From contig DASPRQ010000068.1 in assembly GCA_035624355.1 (NCBI GenBank), forward strand, positions 1 to 30,803: 30,803 nucleotides of DNA. The letters run 5' to 3'. The first letter of the stretch is position 1. Every line of letters starts with the position of its first letter. The position numbers and the translations under genes were made by a program. The notes beneath the pieces were generated by a model, which was given only the letters and a program-made list of their open reading frames with translations, was not told the origin of the DNA and did no database searches. Shown one piece after another: positions 15,589-22,085 of the stretch. Source of the stretch: Usitatibacter sp035624355 (GTDB lineage: Bacteria > Pseudomonadota > Gammaproteobacteria > Burkholderiales > Usitatibacteraceae).

Positions 15589-15870
15589 TCACCACCGCTT
15601 CGTCTTGAGGTTATGGACGTGCGTGTGCTCGCCGACCGCGATCGGGGCCACCACGCGCCCGATGTCCACGCCGTACTTGATCACCGTCGCGTCCTTGCCG
15701 AGCGGCTTGATCGCCAGCTTGTGCCCGATGGGGATGTCGGATTTCGCCGTGACCTCGATGGACTTGTCCTGGTCCATGATCCAGCCGGCGAGCTTCTGCC
15801 CGGCCTTCACGCCTTCCACCACGACGACGCCGACCGAGTCGTTCTCGTCGTGCACCACGAAATGGATCAT
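15589..15870 (-). CDS. UxaA-family lyase, small SAF-domain subunit (SuyA-like)
   Basis: The 93-residue protein is a SAF-domain subunit like the N-terminal part of altronate dehydratase and like SuyA. It shows VHDENDSVGVVVVEGVKAGQ, SDIPIGHKLAIKPLGKDATV and the signature VGEHTHVHNLKTKR, typical of the substrate-binding small subunit. A G-rich ribosome-binding site (GGGGGG) precedes ATG 15870. It is the first gene of the minus-strand operon that starts from the promoter at 15901-15930, opposite the GntR regulator. Confidence 0.82.
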   Translation of the reverse strand: MIHFVVHDENDSVGVVVVEGVKAGQKLAGWIMDQDKSIEVTAKSDIPIGHKLAIKPLGKDATVIKYGVDIGRVVAPIAVGEHTHVHNLKTKRW

Positions 15871-15900
15871 GTTGCGCCCCCCGGATGTCGCGAGCCTGCG

Positions 15901-15930
15901 ATCCTAGGCGCGGACGCCGCGCGAAGTCAA
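15901..15930 (-). promoter_or_regulatory. Sigma70-type promoter of the lyase/SDH/fumarase operon
   Basis: On the minus strand, TTGACT (15930-15925) and TAGGAT (15906-15901) are 18 bp apart; five of six and four of six bases match the consensus. Transcription would start near 15894, about 25 bases before the SuyA-like ATG. Confidence 0.6.
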
Positions 15931-15942
15931 CTAGATGAGTTG
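15928..15942. promoter_or_regulatory. Inverted repeat overlapping the -35 of the lyase operon
   Basis: CAACT (15928-15932) and AGTTG (15938-15942) are perfect inverted arms around AGATG. The left arm overlaps the minus-strand -35, a position where a bound repressor would block RNA polymerase. It is a candidate second GntR operator. Confidence 0.4.
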
Positions 15943-15968
15943 CATGATACGTTGCCCGTGCGTATCGT
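15940..15968 (+). promoter_or_regulatory. Candidate gntR promoter containing an operator-like inverted repeat
   Basis: TTGCAT (15940-15945) and TATCGT (15963-15968) are spaced 17 bp. The ATG of the regulator begins seven bases after the -10, so the message may be leaderless; no Shine-Dalgarno is present. GATACG (15946-15951) and CGTATC (15961-15966) form a perfect six-base inverted repeat with a nine-base gap, lying between and over the promoter elements, which suggests autoregulation. Confidence 0.45.
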
Positions 15969-15974
15969 GCGGCC

Positions 15975-16742
15975 ATGGCCGTCCCCGCCCGGCGCCTGCT
16001 CGGCGCCCTCGCCGCCGCCGACCGCCCGCTCTACGAGGAGGTGCGCGCGCGCCTGATCGAGGGCATGGCCGCGCACGCCTGGCGGCCCGGGGAGGCGATT
16101 CCCTCCGAGGGCGAGCTCGCGCGCACCTTCGCCGTGGCGGTCGGCACGGTGAGGAAGGCCGTGGACAAGCTCGTCGCCGAGCAGGTGCTGGTGCGCCGCC
16201 AGGGCAAGGGCACCTTCGTCGCCACGCACGACGGGCGGCGCCTCATGTTCCACTTCTTCCACATCGTGGAGCGCGGCGGAGCGAAGGCCTACCCCGAAGT
16301 GCGCACGCTCGACTTCCGCCGCGCCCGCGCGAGCGCGGAGGAGGCGGCCGCACTCGCGATCCCCGCCGCCGACAAGGTGATCCGCATCCGCAACGTCCTC
16401 TCGCTCGGCGGCCGGCCGGCGATCCTCGACGACGTCACGATCCCCGCGGCGCTCTTCCCCGGCCTCACCGAGAAGATCTTCCTCGCGCGGGACAACACCA
16501 TCTACCACCTCTACCAGAGCCGCTACGGGATCAACGTGCTGCGCACCGACGAGCGCCTGCGCGCGGTGCTCGCCTCGCGCGAGGTGGCGCAGCCGCTGCA
16601 GGTCGCGCCCGGCGCACCGCTCCTCGAGATCCGCCGCGTCGCGCTCACCTTCCGCGAACGCCCGGTGGAGCTTCGCATCTCGCGCGTCGACACCACGCGC
16701 CACGACTACCACAACACGCTGGGCAAGGACGTCGCCGCCTGA
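15975..16742 (+). CDS. GntR-family regulator with UTRA ligand domain (HutC type)
   Basis: The 255-residue protein has an N-terminal winged helix-turn-helix (about residues 18-85: LYEEVRARLIEGMAAHAWRP, IPSEGELARTFAVAVGTVRK, VRRQGKGTFVA) followed by a UTRA domain (about 105-245) of the HutC subfamily. That domain includes IRIRNVLSLGGRPAILDDVT, and it ends TRHDYHNTLGKDVAA. UTRA domains bind small effectors such as sugars, amino acids or organic acids. It is transcribed away from the SuyAB-like/SDH/fumarase operon and two inverted repeats sit between them, so it probably controls that operon in response to a substrate. The effector is unknown. Confidence 0.9.
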   Translation: MAVPARRLLGALAAADRPLYEEVRARLIEGMAAHAWRPGEAIPSEGELARTFAVAVGTVRKAVDKLVAEQVLVRRQGKGTFVATHDGRRLMFHFFHIVERGGAKAYPEVRTLDFRRARASAEEAAALAIPAADKVIRIRNVLSLGGRPAILDDVTIPAALFPGLTEKIFLARDNTIYHLYQSRYGINVLRTDERLRAVLASREVAQPLQVAPGAPLLEIRRVALTFRERPVELRISRVDTTRHDYHNTLGKDVAA

Positions 16743-16834
16743 TGCCCTCGGCGCTCGCGGCCCTGCCCGGCTTCGCGCCGATTCGGGGCGCGTCGCCGAT
16801 TGCGACACGTTCGGGACGCGCTCCCTGCAGGCGC
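16743..16834. other. Convergent gap between gntR and rplS
   Basis: This 92-bp gap should hold terminators for both genes. GCGCGTC and GACGCGC arms occur about 20 bases apart, but I see no compact hairpin followed by a T-run. Confidence 0.4.
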
Positions 16835-17344
16835 TCAGCCCTTCCGGCCCTTCGCGCGCTTCTCCTTCTTCCTCGGGGCCTTGGCGGGCTTCCCGGCCGC
16901 GGATTGCGACTCGGCAGCGGCTTGCGATTGGGCCGCGGAGCTCGCTTCGGCGCCCGCCTCTTCGGGCGGCAGCACCTCGCGATCCTCGACGGTCGCGAGC
17001 TTCTCGCGAATGCGCGCCGCCTTGCCGGTGAGGCCGCGCAGGTAGTAGAGCTTCGCGCGCCGCACGTCGCCCTTGCGCTTGACCTCGATCGAGGCGAGCG
17101 ACGGCGAGTAGGTCTGGAACGTGCGCTCCACGCCCTCGCCGCTGGAGATCTTGCGCACGATGAACGAGGAGTTGAGGCCGCGGTTCCTCTTGGCGATGAC
17201 CACGCCCTCGTAGGCCTGCTCGCGCTTCTTGTCCCCCTCGACCACCGTCACCTTGACGACGACCGTGTCGCCCGGGGCGAACTCGGGGATCTTGCGGGCG
17301 AGCCGCTTGATCTCTTCCTGCTCGAGCTGCTGGATCAGGTTCAT
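16835..17344 (-). CDS. rplS: 50S ribosomal protein L19, with a long C-terminal tail
   Basis: The first ~115 residues are standard L19: MNLIQQLEQEEIKRLARKIP, GDTVVVKVTVVEGDKKREQA, YEGVVIAKRNRGLNSSF, and RRAKLYYLRGLTGKAARIREK. L19 sits at the 30S-50S interface and is essential for subunit contact. The protein is 169 residues instead of the usual ~115-130. The extra ~50 residues are an Ala/Ser/Gln/Glu-rich stretch followed by a Lys/Arg-rich end (KAPRKKEKRAKGRKG). The stop is clear and the reading frame stays in step, so this looks like a real lineage-specific tail. An AAGGA ribosome-binding site precedes ATG 17344. It is the last gene of rpsP-rimM-trmD-rplS. Confidence 0.96.
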   Translation of the reverse strand: MNLIQQLEQEEIKRLARKIPEFAPGDTVVVKVTVVEGDKKREQAYEGVVIAKRNRGLNSSFIVRKISSGEGVERTFQTYSPSLASIEVKRKGDVRRAKLYYLRGLTGKAARIREKLATVEDREVLPPEEAGAEASSAAQSQAAAESQSAAGKPAKAPRKKEKRAKGRKG

Positions 17345-17379
17345 TGCGTCCTTCCTTTCGTCCGCGGCCTTCCGGCCTT

Positions 17380-17413
17380 GCGCGCAGAGCCGGTCCGCGG
17401 ACCGGGTGCGCGC
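17380..17413 (-). promoter_or_regulatory. Strong stem-loop between trmD and rplS
   Basis: The centre (17390-17405) is a perfect 16-bp palindrome, CCGGTCCGCGGACCGG. It is flanked by GCGCGCA (17380-17386) and TGCGCGC (17407-17413), which pair as an outer stem. It lies just after the trmD stop and about 35 bases before the rplS start in the transcript. It has no T-run, so it may be an RNA processing or 3'-end protection element or an attenuator rather than a terminator. Confidence 0.6.
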
Positions 17414-17419
17414 GGTTTG

Positions 17420-18181
17420 TTAGATGCCTCTGCCCCGCTCGCCGCGGTACTCCTCGAGCAGCTTGCGGTCTTCCCGCGACAGGCCCGCCTCGTCGATGAG
17501 CTCGGGCCTGCGCTCCCACGTGCGCCCCAGCGCCTGCTTGCGGCGCCAGCGCGCGATCGCCGCGTGGTTGCCCGACAGCAGCACCTCGGGCACCGCGGCT
17601 CCCTTCCACGCCTCGGGCCGCGTGTAGTGCGGCCAGTCGAGCAGGCCTGCGGAGAACGAGTCCTCCGCGGCGCTGCGCGCGTCGTTGAGGCTGCCCGGGA
17701 GCCGCCTCACGAGGCAATCGATCAGCACCATCGCGGGCAGCTCGCCGCCCGACGTGACGTAGTCGCCGATCGAGATCTCGCGATCGACGCACTTCTCCAC
17801 CAGCCGCTCGTCCACGCCCTCGTAGCGGCCCGCGACGATCACGAGACCCGCCTCGCCCCCGAAGTCGCGCAGCAGCCGCTGCGTGAGCCGCTCGCCCTGC
17901 GGCGACATCAGCACCACGAGCGGCCGCGCCACTCCCGCGTCCTTCTGCCTCGCCTTCGCCGCCCCGATGGCCGCTTCCAGCGGCTCGGCCATCATCACCA
18001 TCCCCGGGCCGCCGCCGTACGGCCGGTCGTCGACCCGGCGGTAGGCGTCCGCGGTGAAATCGCGCGGATCCCACGTCTTCAGCCCGAAGAGGCCATCCTC
18101 GATCGCCCGGCGCGTGATGCCGTGGTGGCTGAGCGCCTCGAGCATCTCGGGGAAGATCGTGATGACGTCGTAGTGCCTCAC
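17420..18181 (-). CDS. trmD: tRNA (guanine(37)-N(1))-methyltransferase TrmD
   Basis: The 253-residue protein matches TrmD, a trefoil-knot (SPOUT) methyltransferase that makes m1G37 in tRNAs to prevent +1 frameshifting. Family landmarks are DVITIFPEMLEALSHHGITR, DDRPYGGGPGMVMMAEPL, VVLMSPQGERLTQRL, the AdoMet knot IVAGRYEGVDERLVE and EISIGDYVTSGGELPAMVLI, and the catalytic Asp region LDWPHYTRPEAW. GTG at 18181 overlaps the rimM stop as GTGA and places the start exactly at the conserved N-terminus. Confidence 0.96.
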   Translation of the reverse strand: MRHYDVITIFPEMLEALSHHGITRRAIEDGLFGLKTWDPRDFTADAYRRVDDRPYGGGPGMVMMAEPLEAAIGAAKARQKDAGVARPLVVLMSPQGERLTQRLLRDFGGEAGLVIVAGRYEGVDERLVEKCVDREISIGDYVTSGGELPAMVLIDCLVRRLPGSLNDARSAAEDSFSAGLLDWPHYTRPEAWKGAAVPEVLLSGNHAAIARWRRKQALGRTWERRPELIDEAGLSREDRKLLEEYRGERGRGI

Positions 18182-18669
18182 GCGTCGTACTCCGCCTTCC
18201 AGTCCACCGTGATGCGCCGGGCCTCGCGGTCCACCGCCTTCACGTAGTCCGCGACGAACGGGATCAGCCGCTCGACGCCGCCCTTCACCACCATCACGAT
18301 CGACTCGCCCGCCTCGACGAAGCCCTCGACCGTGCCCAGCACGCGCCCGTCCTCGCCGCGCACCTCGAGCCCCACCAGGTCCACCTGGTAGTAGCTGCCC
18401 TCCTCCGCCTCGCCCAGCGCCGCGCGCGGCACCGCCACCTCGGCTCCCCGCAGGCGCTCGGCGGCGGCGCGGTCGGCGCATTCCGCGAGGCGCGCGACCG
18501 GGCCCTTCGCGTGCACCTCGAAATCCTCCACGGCGATCTCGCGCCAGCCCTCGGCGGTGCGCACGACCCAGCGCGGGAAATCGCCGAGCGCGGCCGGGCT
18601 TGCCGTGTAGGGCTTCACCTTGACCCAGCCCTGCACGCCGAAGGCGCCGACCACGCGGCCCATCACCAC
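18178..18669 (-). CDS. rimM: Ribosome maturation factor RimM
   Basis: RimM binds S19 and assists 16S processing in 30S assembly. The protein begins VVMGRVVGAFGVQGWVKVKP, the RimM N-terminal barrel, and the PRC-barrel C-terminal half includes YYQVDLVGLEVRGEDGRVLG and ending with LIPFVADYVKAVDREARRIT. I place the start at GTG 18669 (163 aa), where homology begins. An alternative GTG at 18753 would add 28 basic, low-complexity residues and overlap rpsP by 47 bp. Its stop overlaps the trmD start. Confidence 0.93.
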   Translation of the reverse strand: MVMGRVVGAFGVQGWVKVKPYTASPAALGDFPRWVVRTAEGWREIAVEDFEVHAKGPVARLAECADRAAAERLRGAEVAVPRAALGEAEEGSYYQVDLVGLEVRGEDGRVLGTVEGFVEAGESIVMVVKGGVERLIPFVADYVKAVDREARRITVDWKAEYDA

Positions 18670-18706
18670 GAGCGTCGATGCGTCCCCGTCGAAGCGGGGC
18701 GCGGGC

Positions 18707-18982
18707 CTACTGGGCGCTCGCTTGCGGCTTGCCGGCCGCTTCGGCCTTGCCACGCTTGATGATCTTCCTCACCGCGTCGGAGGGCTGCGCGCCGCGGCCC
18801 ACCCAATGCTCGACGCGGTCGAGCGCGATGCGGAACTTGGGCTCGTTCTCGGCGGCCTTGGGATTGTAGAAGCCGATGCGCTCGATGAAACGCCCGTCGC
18901 GCGGCATGCGCGAGTCGGCGACGACGATGTTGTAGAAGGGGCGGTTCTTGGCTCCGCCGCGGGCCATGCGGATGACGACCAA
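18707..18982 (-). CDS. rpsP: 30S ribosomal protein S16
   Basis: The 91-residue product is standard S16: VVIRMARGGAKNRPFYNIVV, ADSRMPRDGRFIERIGFYNP, then RIALDRVEHWVGRGAQPSDA. S16 is needed for 30S assembly. The start codon is TTG at 18982: it lies exactly at the conserved N-terminus, and an AAAGGAG ribosome-binding site is seven bases upstream. A TTG start for a highly expressed ribosomal protein gene is unusual and may lower its output. It is the first gene of the operon, with a TATAAT -10 55 bases upstream. Confidence 0.96.
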   Translation of the reverse strand: MVVIRMARGGAKNRPFYNIVVADSRMPRDGRFIERIGFYNPKAAENEPKFRIALDRVEHWVGRGAQPSDAVRKIIKRGKAEAAGKPQASAQ

Positions 18983-18989
18983 CTCGAGG

Positions 18990-19011
18990 CTCCTTTCCCG
19001 TTGAAAACGGG
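18990..19011 (-). promoter_or_regulatory. rpsP leader hairpin next to the ribosome-binding site
   Basis: CCCGTT (18997-19002) and AACGGG (19006-19011) form a six-base-pair hairpin with a three-base loop. The stem ends directly at the AAAGGAG Shine-Dalgarno (18996-18990). An upstream CGTTG can pair instead with the CAACG inside the hairpin, so two exclusive folds are possible in the leader. Confidence 0.45.
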
Positions 19012-19036
19012 CAACGTGAATCGCGGAAAATTGTGG

Positions 19037-19042
19037 ATTATA
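19037..19042 (-). promoter_or_regulatory. -10 element of the rpsP-rimM-trmD-rplS promoter
   Basis: A perfect TATAAT on the minus strand lies in an AT-rich patch of an otherwise GC-rich region. The start would be near 19030, giving a leader of about 48 bases. The hexamer 17 bp upstream (GTGCAT) is a poor -35. Confidence 0.65.
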
Positions 19043-19080
19043 CGATTTTCTGCCCCTTCATGCACCCCCTGGGAAGCGCC

Positions 19081-19794
19081 TCAGAAGCTCTGGCGGACGA
19101 GACTCTTCTGGCCCGCCACCCCATCGACGACGTAGCCGAATATCGCCGTCTGGTAGGTGAGGAACGAGAGATACGCCGTGCCCGCGGGCGCCACGGAAAC
19201 GGAGGCGGGATCGAAGGCGCCGGCGAAATAGGGGCCCGTGGTCTTGTAGACGGTTCCCGCGTAGTACGTCGTCGTCTGCCACTCGCCCGTCGGCATCACG
19301 TACCACGACGGCTTCCCGTCGGCTCCGTAGACGAACCAGGCGACGAAGAGGACGTTCGACGGATGCTGGTGGATCGAGACGCCCCACCCGGACTCCGACG
19401 GCACCCACCACATGTCTCCGTAGTCGGCGCGCGGCACGGTCCCGGTTCGCGGCGACACGGTAAAGCTCGTCTCCCCGTGGCTGTATTCGGTCGATCCGAC
19501 ATGCTCCAGCACTTCGACCTTGTAGCTGCCTGCCGGCAACTGGCCGATCGGCCAATCCACGTCGGGGACGGGTGCTTCGAGCTGCACCGGGGCATCGTGC
19601 AGGATCACGGTGATCGTGCCCGAGGACATCGACACCTCCGGATCGCCCCATTGCGCGTGCAGCTCGCCTCCGGGGACATGGATCCGCACGGTGTCCAAGG
19701 CGCCGGGGTCGCCAGGCGTGATGGTGACTTCCCCGAACGCCGGGCCGATCGCAAGGCCGGACATCGCCAGAAGCAGCGGATATCTCCAGTCCAT
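19081..19794 (-). CDS. Exported protein of unknown function with a WW-P-ESGWG domain
   Basis: The 237-residue protein begins with a short signal peptide (DWRYPLLLAMSGLAIGPAFG). Residues ~20-120 look like a beta-rich domain (TITPGDPGALDTVRIHV, LPAGSYKVEVLEHVG). The C-terminal half begins GDMWWVPSESGWGVSIHQH and continues VLFVAWFVYGADGKPSWYVM and TGPYFAGAFDP. This WW-P-ESGWG / WF-Y-DGKP-W pattern recurs in exported proteins of Betaproteobacteria and Xanthomonadales, but I know no assigned function. AGGAGG precedes ATG 19794. It sits alone between rpsP and ffh. Its AT content and codon use look a little less extreme than its neighbours. Confidence 0.8.
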   Translation of the reverse strand: MDWRYPLLLAMSGLAIGPAFGEVTITPGDPGALDTVRIHVPGGELHAQWGDPEVSMSSGTITVILHDAPVQLEAPVPDVDWPIGQLPAGSYKVEVLEHVGSTEYSHGETSFTVSPRTGTVPRADYGDMWWVPSESGWGVSIHQHPSNVLFVAWFVYGADGKPSWYVMPTGEWQTTTYYAGTVYKTTGPYFAGAFDPASVSVAPAGTAYLSFLTYQTAIFGYVVDGVAGQKSLVRQSF

Positions 19795-19833
19795 GCATCC
19801 TCCTCGATTCGAGCGGTGCGCGGCCAGGGCCAC

Positions 19834-21186
19834 CTACCGCATCCCCGGAAGCATCCCCTTCATGCCGCGCAGCATCTTGCCGAGGTTGCCGCCGCGCATC
19901 ATCTTCATCATCTTGCGCATCTGCTCGAACTGGTTGAGCAGGCGGTTCACCTCCTGGACCTGGACGCCGGCGCCCGCGGCGATGCGGCGCTTGCGGGAGG
20001 CCTTGATGAGCTCGGGCTTGCGCCGCTCGAGCGGCGTCATCGAGTTGATGATCCCCTCGGTGCGCTTGAGCGCCTTCTCCTGCAGGTCGGGCGAGGCCTG
20101 CGCCATCTGCGTGAGCTGCACCGGGAGCTTGTCCGCGAGGCTCGCGATGCCGCCCATCTTCTTCATCTGCGCGATCTGCGCCTTGAAGTCCTCGAGGTCG
20201 AAGTCCTTCCCCTTGCGGAACTTCTCGGCGAGCTTCTCGGCCTCCTTCTCGTCGACCTTGGCGCGCGCCTCCTCGACGAGCGAGAGGATGTCGCCCATGC
20301 CGAGGATGCGCGAGGCCATGCGCTCGGGGTGGAAGGCCTCGAGGCCGTCCATCTTCTCCGAGACGCCCACGAACTTGATCGGCTTGCCGGTGATGTGGCG
20401 CACCGAGAGCGCCGCGCCTCCGCGCGCGTCGCCGTCGAGCTTGGTGAGGATGATGCCGGTGAGGGGGAGCGCCTCGCCGAAGGCGCGCGCGACGTTCACC
20501 GCGTCCTGGCCCTGCATGGAGTCCACGACGAAGAGCGTTTCGATCGGGTCGAGGGCGGCGTGCAGCTCGCGCGCCTCGCTCATCATCGCCTCGTCGATGC
20601 CGAGGCGCCCCGCGGTGTCCACGATCAGCACGTCGAAGAAGTGGCGCTTCGCGTGGTCGAGCGCGGCGCGGGCGATGTCCACGGGCTTGCCCGACGGGTC
20701 CGCGGGGAACACCTCGATGTCGAGGCTCCTGCCGAGGGTCGCGAGCTGCTCGAGGGCGGCCGGCCGGTAGACGTCGGTGGAGACGAGGAGCACCTTCTTC
20801 TTCGTGGTCGCGCGGATGAGCCGCGCGAGCTTGCCCGCGCTGGTGGTCTTCCCGGAGCCCTGCAGCCCCGCGAGGAGGATGACCGCGGGAGGCTGCGTCG
20901 CGAAGCTCAGTGCCGCGTTCGCCCCGCCCATGAGCTCGACGAGCTCCTGGTGCACGACGCCCACCAGCGCCTGGCCGGGGGTGAGGCTCCCGATCACCTC
21001 CCGGCCCAGCGCCTTCTCCTTCACCTTCGCGACGAAGTCCTTGACCACCGGCAGGCCCGCGTCGGCATCCAGGAGGGCGAGGCGCACCTCGCGCAGCATC
21101 TCCTGGACGTTGTCCTCCGTGATGCGCGCGTGGCCCCGCAGCGTCTTCACGACGGACGACAGGCGTTGGGTCAGGGCGTCGAGCAT
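19834..21186 (-). CDS. ffh: Signal recognition particle protein Ffh
   Basis: The 450-residue protein is the bacterial SRP54 homologue, which with 4.5S RNA targets membrane proteins to FtsY. It has the N domain (residues ~1-95), then the G domain with the P-loop GLQGSGKTTSAGKLA near 108-122, DTAGRLGID and TKLDGDARGGAAL. A Met-rich M domain follows to the C-terminus, with RKRRIAAGAGVQVQEVNRLL and MRKMMKMMRGGNLGKMLRG. The ATG at 21186 fits the conserved start MLDALTQRLSSVVKTLRG. No Shine-Dalgarno is seen. It is divergent from ypjD with a 47-bp gap, so its promoter may lie inside the start of ypjD. Confidence 0.97.
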   Translation of the reverse strand: MLDALTQRLSSVVKTLRGHARITEDNVQEMLREVRLALLDADAGLPVVKDFVAKVKEKALGREVIGSLTPGQALVGVVHQELVELMGGANAALSFATQPPAVILLAGLQGSGKTTSAGKLARLIRATTKKKVLLVSTDVYRPAALEQLATLGRSLDIEVFPADPSGKPVDIARAALDHAKRHFFDVLIVDTAGRLGIDEAMMSEARELHAALDPIETLFVVDSMQGQDAVNVARAFGEALPLTGIILTKLDGDARGGAALSVRHITGKPIKFVGVSEKMDGLEAFHPERMASRILGMGDILSLVEEARAKVDEKEAEKLAEKFRKGKDFDLEDFKAQIAQMKKMGGIASLADKLPVQLTQMAQASPDLQEKALKRTEGIINSMTPLERRKPELIKASRKRRIAAGAGVQVQEVNRLLNQFEQMRKMMKMMRGGNLGKMLRGMKGMLPGMR

Positions 21187-21233
21187 GGGAATTGGTAAAC
21201 TGGATGAACGTCGGTCGAGGGGCCGGCACTGAA

Positions 21234-22085
21234 ATGCCTGATTTGCTTTTATATTTTAGCACCGCCGCCGTCTGGCTCCTGCTCGCGGGGATGGCGTGGC
21301 GCACGAGCCGGGTCGCCGCGGCGCCCGGCGGCCCTGCGGCCCGGGACGACGTGCGGATCGAGACCGTCCTGGTGCCCCTCGCGCTCGCCCTGAACGGCCT
21401 GCTGCTCTACCGCAGCATCGTGCACCCGGACGGGCTCGACATGAGCGTGGGCAACGGCGTCGCGATGCTCGTGTGGCTCACGGTGCTCATCTACTGGCTC
21501 GCGGGGCTCGCCTTCCGGGGGCTCGCGGGCATCCTCGGCCTCATGGCGCCCATCGCCTTCGGGGCGGTCGTGCTGCAGGTCTCGATCATGAGCGTGCACC
21601 ACGTGGTGAACTACGGCGGGGACCCGCTGTTCGCGCTGCACTTCGCGATCGCGATGCTCGCCTACGCGCTCTACTTCGTGGCCACGGTGCACGCGCTGGT
21701 CATGCTCGCCGAGGAGAAGTGGCTGCACCGGGGCGTGCTCCCGCCGTTCATCCGCAGCCTCCCGCCGCTGCTCGAGATGGAGGCGCTGCTGTTCCGCATC
21801 CTGCTCGCCGCCTTCGTGCTGCTCACGCTCACGGTGGTCTCGGGCCTGTTCTTCTCGGACGAGATCTTCGGCAAGCCCTTCACCCTCACCCACAAGAACG
21901 TCTTCGCGATCATCTCCTGGTTCATCTTCGGGGGGCTGCTCGCCGGGCACTTCGTGCGCGGCTGGCGCGGCCGCACCGCCGTGTACTGGACGCTCGCGGG
22001 CTTCACCGCGCTCATGCTCGCGTACGTCGGGAGCAAGGCGGTCCTCGAGCTCATCCTCAAGCGCGGGCTGTCGCCCACCCCTTGA
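21234..22085 (+). CDS. ypjD: CcsA/YpjD-family cytochrome c assembly-like membrane protein
   Basis: The 283-residue membrane protein has about eight helices and matches the CcsA/CcmC-like family (YpjD). The core DPLFALHFAIAMLAYALYFV contains the conserved His and replaces part of the tryptophan-rich heme-handling motif. The C-terminal part ends LTVVSGLFFSDEIFGKPFTL, THKNVFAIISWFIFGGLL and HFVRGWRGRTAVYWTLAGF, all typical. YpjD proteins are usually encoded between ffh and corB, as here; their exact role is not settled. The ATG at 21234 gives the conserved start. Its stop overlaps the corB TTG as TTGA. Confidence 0.9.
   Translation: MPDLLLYFSTAAVWLLLAGMAWRTSRVAAAPGGPAARDDVRIETVLVPLALALNGLLLYRSIVHPDGLDMSVGNGVAMLVWLTVLIYWLAGLAFRGLAGILGLMAPIAFGAVVLQVSIMSVHHVVNYGGDPLFALHFAIAMLAYALYFVATVHALVMLAEEKWLHRGVLPPFIRSLPPLLEMEALLFRILLAAFVLLTLTVVSGLFFSDEIFGKPFTLTHKNVFAIISWFIFGGLLAGHFVRGWRGRTAVYWTLAGFTALMLAYVGSKAVLELILKRGLSPTP
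21248..21258 (-). promoter_or_regulatory. AT-rich patch, candidate -10 for ffh
   Basis: On the minus strand this reads TAAAATATAAA, giving TAAAAT (21258-21253) and TATAAA (21253-21248) as -10 candidates. It lies within the first ten codons of ypjD, about 55-65 bases upstream of the ffh ATG. No clear -35 accompanies it. Confidence 0.35.

Noticed and set aside
18670..18753. Longer rimM beginning at GTG 18753
   Set aside because: The extra 28 residues are basic and low in complexity, overlap rpsP by 47 bp and have no ribosome-binding site; RimM homology starts at about 18669.
19033..21198. A 721-codon plus-strand frame opposite ffh
   Set aside because: The product is His/Arg/Leu-rich without domains, and ffh on the other strand is unmistakable.
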